DNA of 21,542 nt from Patescibacteria group bacterium (GTDB lineage: Bacteria; Patescibacteriota; Microgenomatia; Levybacterales; UBA12049), in the NCBI GenBank assembly GCA_030917445.1, contig JAUPUR010000052.1, forward strand, positions 1 through 21,542, written 5' to 3'. The position numbers and the translations under genes are program-made. Of this stretch, positions 15,505 to 21,052 are shown in pieces (position 1 is the stretch's first letter; each line of letters opens with the position of its first letter). The notes beneath the pieces were generated by a model. It was not told the DNA's origin. It did no database searches and worked only from the letters and a program-made list of their open reading frames with translations.

Positions 15505-16287
15505 ATGATTCAATTAGTTGAAGTGACCAAAACATTTGGAACGGGATCCTCAGGAATCGAAAACGTTTCGCTCAGTATTGACAGAGGAGAATTTGTATTT
15601 CTTGTTGGTCCTTCGGGATCTGGAAAAACAACACTTCTTCGCCTGCTTATTCGTGATATGGTACCTACAAAGGGACTTATCAGTGTCAACAATGTTAATA
15701 TTGGAAATCTCCCAAGTGATAAAATTCCTCACTTAAGAAAACAAATTGGAGTTGTTTTTCAGGATCTTAAGATGCTCACAGATAGAACCATTTTTGAAAA
15801 CATTCTTCTTCCTCTTGAGATGGCTGGTATTTCAGACAATGAAGCAAAAAAGAAAGCTGAAGATATCATGAGTCAGGTTGGAATTCTTGATCATGCACAT
15901 AAATTCCCAGTACAACTTTCTGGGGGAGAGTTGCAGAGAGCAGCAATTGCTCGTGCACTGGTTTTTTCTCCGGATATTCTTTTAGCAGACGAGCCTACAG
16001 GGAATTTAGATAATACGACATCTTGGGAAATTATCAAGATACTCCAAGATATTAATAAAGCTGGAACAACGGTATTGATGGCAACTCACAATATGGATGT
16101 CGTTGTTAGTCTCAATAAAAGAACAGTGACACTTGAAAAAGGAAAAATTGCACAAGACACAAAAAAACCAGTTAAAAGTGAGAAAGAAGAGAAAGAAGGA
16201 AAAGAACATTCTGAAAAAAAACATCATGAAGAAAAAAAAGAACCTGAAGGAGAGGCAGAGGTTAAAAAGGAGGAAGAATCTAAATGA
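15505..16287 (+). CDS. ftsE: Cell division ATP-binding protein FtsE
   Basis: A 260-residue ABC ATPase that pairs with FtsX at the division site and drives activation of a peptidoglycan hydrolase. Walker A is GPSGSGKTT (about 35-43), the Q-loop is VVFQD (about 83-87), the ABC signature is LSGGELQRAAIARAL (138-152), Walker B is ILLADEPTGNLD (158-169) and the switch His is in ATHNMD (about 194-199). The core is normal FtsE through about residue 215. A Lys/Glu/His-rich tail of about 45 residues (216-260) follows, encoded by an almost pure purine tract. The tail is not part of the family domain and may be a flexible cytoplasmic extension. It overlaps ftsX by 4 bp (ATGA), and the ftsX ribosome binding site is inside the tail. 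Confidence 0.93.
   Translation: MIQLVEVTKTFGTGSSGIENVSLSIDRGEFVFLVGPSGSGKTTLLRLLIRDMVPTKGLISVNNVNIGNLPSDKIPHLRKQIGVVFQDLKMLTDRTIFENILLPLEMAGISDNEAKKKAEDIMSQVGILDHAHKFPVQLSGGELQRAAIARALVFSPDILLADEPTGNLDNTTSWEIIKILQDINKAGTTVLMATHNMDVVVSLNKRTVTLEKGKIAQDTKKPVKSEKEEKEGKEHSEKKHHEEKKEPEGEAEVKKEEESK
16267..16273 (+). promoter_or_regulatory. Strong Shine-Dalgarno site of ftsX
   Basis: AAGGAGG with 10 nt to the ftsX ATG at 16284, inside the 3' end of ftsE (Lys-Glu-Glu codons). It shows that the organism uses the standard anti-Shine-Dalgarno, in contrast to the leaderless-type starts elsewhere in the window. Confidence 0.65.
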
Positions 16288-17150
16288 AATCTATTAAAAC
16301 AATGTGGAAACATGTGAGAAGGTCTCCATATCAAGCACTAGCAGCGATCCTTATTATGTCTCTCACGTTCCTTTCCATCTCATTTTTCAGCTTTGTTATT
16401 TTTGGATCATCACGTGTTATTTCTTATTTTGAATCAAAACCTCAAGTAACAGCATTTTTCAAAGAAGATGCGACTCAAGAAAATATTGATGGATTGGCTG
16501 ATGCAGTAAAGCAGTCAGGAAAAGTAGCAAGTGTGAAATTTGTTTCAAAGCAAGAAGCACTCGAACTTTATAAGAGACAAAATCAAGACGATCCACTACT
16601 CCTAGATCTTGTAACTGAAGATATTCTTCCAGCTTCACTTGAAATTGCTACCACAAGAATTGAAGATCTTAACGATGTTTCAACGCAGTTACAACAGTCA
16701 CCATTTGTCTCAGAAGTTGTTTATCAGAAGGATGTTGTGGATACATTATCATCATGGATAGGAGCTCTAAGGAAGATTGGCTTTGTTTTGACAATTTTAC
16801 TCGCAACTGTCTCAGTCTTTATTATGGTCATTATCATTGGATTTAAAATTTCTCAGAAAAAAGATGAAATTGAGGTAATGAGACTCTTGAGTGCCACAAA
16901 ATGGTATGTAAGATGGCCATTTTTACTTGAAGGAATTTTTTATGGCGTAATTGGTGCGCTCATAGGTTGGGTTATCTCCACAGGTACACTTCTTTATGCA
17001 ACACCTTTACTTGAAAGTTTTTTGAAAGGAATTCCACTTCTTCCAGTTTCTCCACTTTTTCTTATAGTTCTGCTTGTTGCAGAATTAGTTTTGGCTGTTA
17101 TACTGGGTGCATTCTCAAGTTTTTTGGCAGTACTACGATACCTAAAGTAA
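16284..17150 (+). CDS. ftsX: Cell division protein FtsX
   Basis: A 288-residue permease-like protein of the FtsEX complex. Topology is typical: a cytoplasmic start (MKSIKTMWKHVRRSPYQ), helix 1 (about 18-42), an extracytoplasmic loop of about 115 residues, then three helices (about 165-190, 210-235 and 255-282). The loop contains the usual FtsX pattern VTAFFKEDATQENIDGL and VSKQEAL near its start, followed by LPASLEI. DEIEVMRLLSATKWYVRWPFLLEG between helices 2 and 3 is the conserved FtsX coupling segment. The outer loop is where FtsX binds its hydrolase activator (EnvC, PcsB or RipC in other bacteria). The next gene, 13 bp downstream, encodes exactly such a coiled-coil plus M23 protein. Confidence 0.95.
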   Translation: MKSIKTMWKHVRRSPYQALAAILIMSLTFLSISFFSFVIFGSSRVISYFESKPQVTAFFKEDATQENIDGLADAVKQSGKVASVKFVSKQEALELYKRQNQDDPLLLDLVTEDILPASLEIATTRIEDLNDVSTQLQQSPFVSEVVYQKDVVDTLSSWIGALRKIGFVLTILLATVSVFIMVIIIGFKISQKKDEIEVMRLLSATKWYVRWPFLLEGIFYGVIGALIGWVISTGTLLYATPLLESFLKGIPLLPVSPLFLIVLLVAELVLAVILGAFSSFLAVLRYLK

Positions 17151-17163
17151 GTTCCTTTTGCCC

Positions 17164-18396
17164 ATGAGAAGATTAATAAAACTTCAAGTCTTTTTTTTCG
17201 CTGCTTTCATAAGTGTATCTTTTCTTGGTGTTCTCCCCGCTGTAGCACAAACCCCAACTGAAACACCTACACCTACGTCGATTACTGGCACTCCAACTCC
17301 AACACAAGCAGATACACAAAAAAGTAGTGAGCTTCAAAAACAAATTGAAGAGTTGCAAAAGAAAGTAAATGAACTTCAAAGCCAGGGAAAAACACTTTCA
17401 TCACAAATTTCTGTGATGGATAATCAGATAAAGTTAACAGAGTATAGAATCAGCGCAACTGAGGCAGAAATTGGTGAAATAACACAAGATATTGGGGCAG
17501 CTGAGAAAAAAATTAATAATTTAGAAGGTTCGCTTGATGACATTACTCATGTTCTGGTGAACAGGATTGTGGCTACGTATCAAATTGGAACAATTGAACC
17601 TCTTCAAATACTTTTATCATCAGATGGTGTTACTGACTTTCTATCAAGAGCAAATTATCTTCGAATAGCACAGGCTCATGACAAAAAATTACTTTACAAT
17701 ACCGTCCAAGCTCGAAATGATTATGAAAATCAAAAAGAAATTTTTCAAGAAAAAAAACAAAAAGTGCTTTCGCTCCAAACTCAACTTGAGGGATACACAA
17801 AACAGCTTGATGATGATAAAAGAGCAAAGCAAACGCTTTTAAAAGATACTCAAAATAATGAAAAAAAGTATCAAGAATTGCTGGCAAAAGCCCAATCTGA
17901 GTACGCTGCGATTCAAGGGATCGTTTCTGGAAATGGAACTGAAACTGCAGCTGGATTTGTAAGTGCAGGAAATAGAATTGCCTCTGTTATTGCAGGAGCT
18001 TCTTGTAATTCTAGTGGTGCACATTTACATTTTATTGTGGGAAGAAGTGGTTCAACATTTGATCCCTTTTCATATTTAAAGGGAATCGAGATAGATAATC
18101 AGTCAGGTGGAGATCCTGCTAATCCTACGGGTAGTTGGGACTGGCCATTATCAGGTCCAATTCGGATGTTCCAAGGTTATGGTTCTACATGGGCAGTGAG
18201 AAATACGTGGGTAGGAAGAATTTATTCTTTCCATAACGGTCTTGATATTTATGGTTCATCGTCTGAGGTGAAAGCGGTACAGTCTGGACAACTCTTTAGA
18301 GGAAGCTATACAGGTTCTGGAGGTTGTAGACTGCCGTATGTGAGAGTGAGACATGATGATGGTATTGACACATTCTACCTACATGTGAATTATTAG
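17164..18396 (+). CDS. EnvC/PcsB-like coiled-coil protein with an apparently circularly permuted M23 (LytM) peptidase domain
   Basis: 410 residues from ATG 17164 (a TTG at 17158 is also in frame). A signal peptide (about 1-28, ending AVAQ) is followed by a Thr-Pro spacer (30-48) and a long coiled coil (about 50-250). The coiled coil includes a PcsB-like LLSSDGVTDFLSRANYLRIAQ stretch, described here only in part. The C-terminal 145 residues hold M23 elements in unusual order. First come FVSAGNRIASV, GAHLHF (H287, H289) and DPFSYL (about 301-306); then WDWPLSGPI, FHNGLD (H357, D361), VKAVQSGQLF and FYLH (H407), just before the stop. In ordinary M23 enzymes the HxGxD half precedes the HxH half. 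All five expected residues are present. Next to ftsEX, it is the likely FtsEX-controlled cell-wall hydrolase or activator. Confidence 0.85.
   Translation: MRRLIKLQVFFFAAFISVSFLGVLPAVAQTPTETPTPTSITGTPTPTQADTQKSSELQKQIEELQKKVNELQSQGKTLSSQISVMDNQIKLTEYRISATEAEIGEITQDIGAAEKKINNLEGSLDDITHVLVNRIVATYQIGTIEPLQILLSSDGVTDFLSRANYLRIAQAHDKKLLYNTVQARNDYENQKEIFQEKKQKVLSLQTQLEGYTKQLDDDKRAKQTLLKDTQNNEKKYQELLAKAQSEYAAIQGIVSGNGTETAAGFVSAGNRIASVIAGASCNSSGAHLHFIVGRSGSTFDPFSYLKGIEIDNQSGGDPANPTGSWDWPLSGPIRMFQGYGSTWAVRNTWVGRIYSFHNGLDIYGSSSEVKAVQSGQLFRGSYTGSGGCRLPYVRVRHDDGIDTFYLHVNY
17251..17307 (+). repeat. Thr-Pro repeat linker coding tract
   Basis: Encodes a Thr-Pro-rich spacer (TPTETPTPTSITGTPTPTQ) just after the signal peptide of the FtsEX-linked hydrolase. 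It is one of three such tracts in the window. Confidence 0.7.
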
Positions 18397-18402
18397 TATA
18401 TG

Positions 18403-18420
18403 CCGTCATATTATTGACGG
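18403..18420 (+). terminator. Short hairpin before the lamin-tail gene
   Basis: CCGTCA and TGACGG form a perfect 6-bp stem with a 6-nt TATTAT loop, 7 nt after the hydrolase stop and 3 nt before the next ATG. There is no U-tract, so it is not a standard terminator. The loop itself reads as a -10-like hexamer (TATTAT, 9 nt before the ATG), and the hairpin may affect translation of the next gene. Confidence 0.3.
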
Positions 18421-18423
18421 GAT

Positions 18424-19263
18424 ATGAAAACACTTCAATTAATTTTGTTTGCAGTAGGTTTTCTTCTTTTATCTCCCTCTTTTTCCTATGCACAACTGCG
18501 AATCAATGAATTTTTCTCTGCAGAAAGTAGCGATTGGGTTGAGATTTATAATTATAGTGAGAGTGAAGTTGATTTAAGTCTCTTTAAAATACGAGATGAA
18601 AGTACGACTAATAAAATTGAGTTATCAGGAATTTTATCAGGAAAAGGATATACTGTCTTTGAATGGTCAGATAAGTTAAATAACAGTGGGGATACAATTA
18701 AGCTAGTACGAGTAGAAGATGAGAGCATTATTGATGAAATTTCATATGGGGACGGGAAAATCTTGCCTAAATTGATATCAGATCAATCAGGTGGTCGAAA
18801 AGATGATACAACTTGGGTTGTATTTTCCACTCCTACAAAAGGGAGCGAAAATTTATCAGCAATCTTTGTTTCTCCGACGCCTACACCAGAACCAACATCT
18901 ACACCGACGAAAACGCCCACTCCAACAAAGACCCCAACCCCTACAAGGACCCCAACTCCAACTAAAATTATCACACCTACACCATCAAGTAAAAGTAATA
19001 TCACAAATAGTGATGAAGATATAGATATAAGTGAAAAAAAAGTAAAAGTGAATCAAGCTTCTCTGTCAAAAGTAATTCCTACTGCTGTTTTGGGATTAAA
19101 AGATGAAAAAGCGATGACGCCTACTCCTGTTAAAGAAGTAAAATCTCAAAAAGTTAAAAAAGGATTTCCTTTCTTTTATGTGCTAACTATTGGTGGTGGG
19201 ATAAGTTTGCTTCTTTGCTGTGGTATACTCATCTTTCAGCGCAAGAGAGAGAAAGCGTTGTAA
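18424..19263 (+). CDS. Surface protein with lamin-tail domain, Thr-Pro stalk and C-terminal membrane anchor
   Basis: The protein has 279 residues. A signal peptide (about 1-23, ending SYA) is followed by an Ig-like lamin-tail domain (LTD, PF00932) at about 25-135, seen in LRINEFF...DWVEIYNYSESEVDLSLFKI, GYTVF and SGDTIKLV...DEISYGDG. A Pro/Thr-rich stalk (151-187) and a charged linker come next. A C-terminal membrane helix (about 250-272) is followed by a short basic tail (QRKREKAL). No LPxTG sortase motif is seen; anchoring is by the helix. LTD domains in bacteria occur in exported and cell-surface proteins and their ligand is unclear. It follows the FtsEX-linked hydrolase by 27 bp and may be co-transcribed, so a role at the envelope is likely. 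The gene lacks a Shine-Dalgarno. Confidence 0.82.
   Translation: MKTLQLILFAVGFLLLSPSFSYAQLRINEFFSAESSDWVEIYNYSESEVDLSLFKIRDESTTNKIELSGILSGKGYTVFEWSDKLNNSGDTIKLVRVEDESIIDEISYGDGKILPKLISDQSGGRKDDTTWVVFSTPTKGSENLSAIFVSPTPTPEPTSTPTKTPTPTKTPTPTRTPTPTKIITPTPSSKSNITNSDEDIDISEKKVKVNQASLSKVIPTAVLGLKDEKAMTPTPVKEVKSQKVKKGFPFFYVLTIGGGISLLLCCGILIFQRKREKAL
18874..18984 (+). repeat. Degenerate Thr-Pro (TPTKTP) repeat tract
   Basis: Codons for residues 151-187 of the lamin-tail protein encode repeating Pro-Thr-Pro-Thr-Lys/Arg/Glu-Thr units. Codon choice varies (acg, aca, acc; ccg, cct, cca), so DNA identity between units is only partial; the repeat is conserved at protein level. Confidence 0.8.
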
Positions 19264-19267
19264 AGAT

Positions 19268-19702
19268 ATGAAAAATGAAGAAATACTGACATCATCGGCA
19301 GATGAAACACAAAAGATTGCTGAAAATTTTGCATTTACTCTGAGTGCTGGAGATTGTGTTGCACTCCATGGTGATTTAGGAAGTGGAAAAACGACTTTTA
19401 CACAAGGATTGGCAAAAGGTTTAGGAATTTCTCATCCTATTACTTCTCCAACATTTATTATAATGAGATCTTATCTTCTCAAAGAAAAAAAAGCACTTTT
19501 TTACCATGTAGATCTCTATAGAACGCAAGATGAGGCAGATATAAAAGGGATTGGCTTGGATAGTATTTTAAAAGAAAAAAATGCGATTGTTGTTATTGAA
19601 TGGCCTGAGAAAATGGGAAATATGTTGCCGCTTGAGACAAAACATATTTATTTTGAATTTATGAATGACTCAGAAAGGAAAATACGATTTGAGAATAATT
19701 GA
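19268..19702 (+). CDS. tsaE: tRNA threonylcarbamoyladenosine biosynthesis ATPase TsaE
   Basis: A 144-residue ATPase needed, with TsaB and TsaD, for t6A formation at position 37 of ANN-decoding tRNAs. Walker A is GDLGSGKTTF (35-44), SPTF (60-63) is the conserved switch-like motif, and HVDLYR (80-85) and EWPEK (111-115) are typical TsaE signatures. The frame opens at 19220 inside the preceding gene; ATG 19268 is chosen because homology starts there and it clears the upstream stop by 4 bp. It is the first gene of an overlapping cluster that also holds tsaC and a short tsaB. tsaD is not in the window. Confidence 0.93.
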   Translation: MKNEEILTSSADETQKIAENFAFTLSAGDCVALHGDLGSGKTTFTQGLAKGLGISHPITSPTFIIMRSYLLKEKKALFYHVDLYRTQDEADIKGIGLDSILKEKNAIVVIEWPEKMGNMLPLETKHIYFEFMNDSERKIRFENN

Positions 19703-20150
19703 TGACTCTTGGTATATAAAGCCAAATCGGATATTCGTTCGTATTGCAGCAGGTGGAGTAGTCATTCGAAAAGTGAATGGAATACCTTATATTGCAGTAG
19801 TGGCAGAGGAAAGCCACCCAGATGAATACGCACTTCCAAAAGGTGGTGTTGAAAAAGGAGAAACAATAGAGATTGCAGCAAGAAGAGAAATTCATGAAGA
19901 AGCAGGCTTTACAGATCTTTCGTTGATTAAATTTTTAGATAAAAAAGAAAGATTAAGTTTTAGCAAAAAGCATTGGAGCGTTACTCATTTTTTTCTTTTT
20001 GAAACTTCAGAAATTCATACAATACCTTCAGATAAATTCAAAACATACCATGTTTTTTGGTTTCCATTGATTGAAGCGCCGAATTTATTTTGGAGAGAGC
20101 AGAATGAGATTGTAGAAATGGTGAAGGAGCATTATTCATATGCAAAGTAA
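19665..20150 (+). CDS. Nudix hydrolase
   Basis: A 161-residue protein with a complete Nudix box (GGVEKGETIEIAAR then REIHEEAGF, about 61-83), which binds Mg2+ and hydrolyses X-linked nucleoside diphosphates. The substrate cannot be predicted; the C-terminal part (VFWFPLIEAPNLFWREQNEIV) resembles other small bacterial members of the bis(5'-nucleosyl)-tetraphosphatase or ADP-ribose-like group. ATG 19665 gives a 38-bp overlap with tsaE; a TTG at 19689, preceded by AAAGGA, is an alternative start with a better ribosome site. Its position between tsaE and tsaC, with overlaps on both sides, suggests co-expression with t6A synthesis. Confidence 0.9.
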   Translation: MTQKGKYDLRIIDDSWYIKPNRIFVRIAAGGVVIRKVNGIPYIAVVAEESHPDEYALPKGGVEKGETIEIAARREIHEEAGFTDLSLIKFLDKKERLSFSKKHWSVTHFFLFETSEIHTIPSDKFKTYHVFWFPLIEAPNLFWREQNEIVEMVKEHYSYAK

Positions 20151-20712
20151 AGAAATGAAGGCTGTAGAAGTACTTAAAGAAGGAGGAATCATTATTTTTC
20201 CAACTGATACTGCTTTTGGAATCGGATGTAGAATTGATAACTCAGAAAGTGTAAGAAGACTTTTTCAAATAAGAGAGAGGCCGCTTCATCAACCTCCCCC
20301 TGTGTTAGTAGAATCTATAGCAAAAGCAAAATTGTATGCAGAAATCTCAGATGAGATTAAAAGAAATATTTTAGAGAGATATTGGCCAGGTGCAGTCACA
20401 GTAATACTTCCAGTAAATGAAGGTGTAGATCCATTATTGCAAAAAGATAATGGAATAGGGTTAAGAGTGCCAAATAATGATGGTCTTCTTTCCGTCATCG
20501 AAAAAGTTGGTGTAGGTATAGTTGGGTGCTCAGCTAATTTCCATGGAAAACTCACTCCATATAGAATAGAGGATCTTGATAATAAGCTTATAGCAAAAGT
20601 CGATTTTGTACTTGAGGGTGTTTGTACTCTTAAAAAAGAATCAACCGTTATATCATGCTTGAGTGATAAGTATACTATTGTCCGGCAAGGAGCTGTTAAC
20701 ATAAAAGTATGA
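20140..20712 (+). CDS. tsaC: L-threonylcarbamoyladenylate synthase (Sua5/YrdC/TsaC)
   Basis: A 190-residue YrdC-domain protein that makes threonylcarbamoyl-AMP from threonine, bicarbonate and ATP, the first step of t6A synthesis. Motifs in order are FPTDTAFGIGC (20-30), RERPLHQPPPVLV (45-57; the usual KxRP reads RERP), WPGAVTVIL (82-90), GLRVPN (107-112), SANFHG (131-136) and a terminal STVI...VRQGAV. It has no Sua5 C-terminal domain, so it is the short TsaC form. It overlaps the Nudix gene by 11 bp and tsaB by 4 bp (ATGA). ATG 20155 is an alternative start that removes the first overlap. A degraded substrate-binding lysine (R45) is a minor oddity. Confidence 0.93.
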   Translation: MQSKEMKAVEVLKEGGIIIFPTDTAFGIGCRIDNSESVRRLFQIRERPLHQPPPVLVESIAKAKLYAEISDEIKRNILERYWPGAVTVILPVNEGVDPLLQKDNGIGLRVPNNDGLLSVIEKVGVGIVGCSANFHGKLTPYRIEDLDNKLIAKVDFVLEGVCTLKKESTVISCLSDKYTIVRQGAVNIKV

Positions 20713-21023
20713 AAACATTGATTATTGATACATCAAAAAGTAGTGAGGTAGTTGTCTCTTTACAAGTAGACTCTGAAATGTATCAAGAAAAAGTTGAAAA
20801 TGCCCCTCATAGTGCACAACAAGTACTCCCTCTTATTGAGAAGCTATTGAAGGATAGAAAGATAGCAAAAGAAGAGCTCACGGAAATTCAAGTGAATTGT
20901 GGCCCAGGTTCATTTACAGGTCTTCGAGTTGGTGTATCAATTGCAAATATGTTAGGTACTCTCTTACAAATTCCTATTAATAATAATAAGCCTGGAGAGC
21001 CAGTTGAACCTTTCTATGAATAA
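20709..21023 (+). CDS. tsaB: Short TsaB (t6A biosynthesis, N-terminal lobe only)
   Basis: A 104-residue protein matching only the first half of TsaB, the inactive ASKHA paralogue that dimerises with TsaD. The N-terminal LIIDTSKSSEVVVSL (4-18), HSAQQVLPLIEKLL (34-47) and GPGSFTGLRVG (65-75) are characteristic. Normal TsaB has about 220-230 residues with a second lobe; here the frame ends with KPGEPVEPFYE and TAA. Nothing downstream looks like the missing part, and the next gene begins 29 bp on. I infer a reduced TsaB, of a kind I recall from Patescibacteria, rather than a broken gene. It overlaps tsaC by 4 bp (ATGA). Confidence 0.88.
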   Translation: MKTLIIDTSKSSEVVVSLQVDSEMYQEKVENAPHSAQQVLPLIEKLLKDRKIAKEELTEIQVNCGPGSFTGLRVGVSIANMLGTLLQIPINNNKPGEPVEPFYE

Positions 21024-21031
21024 GCTATACT
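21004..21031 (+). promoter_or_regulatory. Promoter of the CAP-domain gene
   Basis: TTGAAC (21004-21009, 4 of 6) and TATACT (21026-21031, 5 of 6) are 16 nt apart, overlapping the 3' end of tsaB. The start of transcription would be about 15 nt before ATG 21053. Confidence 0.45.
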
Positions 21032-21052
21032 TAAAAGACTAGACGCATTTTT

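Noticed and set aside
17164..18396. Frameshift or premature stop as the cause of the odd M23 order
   Set aside because: The sequence after the stop at 18396 does not encode the missing M23 end in the reading frame, and the needed residues are already present upstream once each, so a permutation explains the data better.
18783..19004. Minus-strand open frame rich in Val-Gly repeats opposite the lamin-tail gene
   Set aside because: It is the antisense shadow of the Thr-Pro codon tract and has no start signal or homology.
20289..20702. 137-codon minus-strand open frame opposite tsaC
   Set aside because: The plus strand encodes a clear TsaC with all motifs; the reverse frame has no recognisable domain and no promoter.
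20709..21023. tsaB as a pseudogene
   Set aside because: It has a clean start, conserved motifs, correct overlap with tsaC and a natural C-terminal end, with no remnant of the second lobe downstream.
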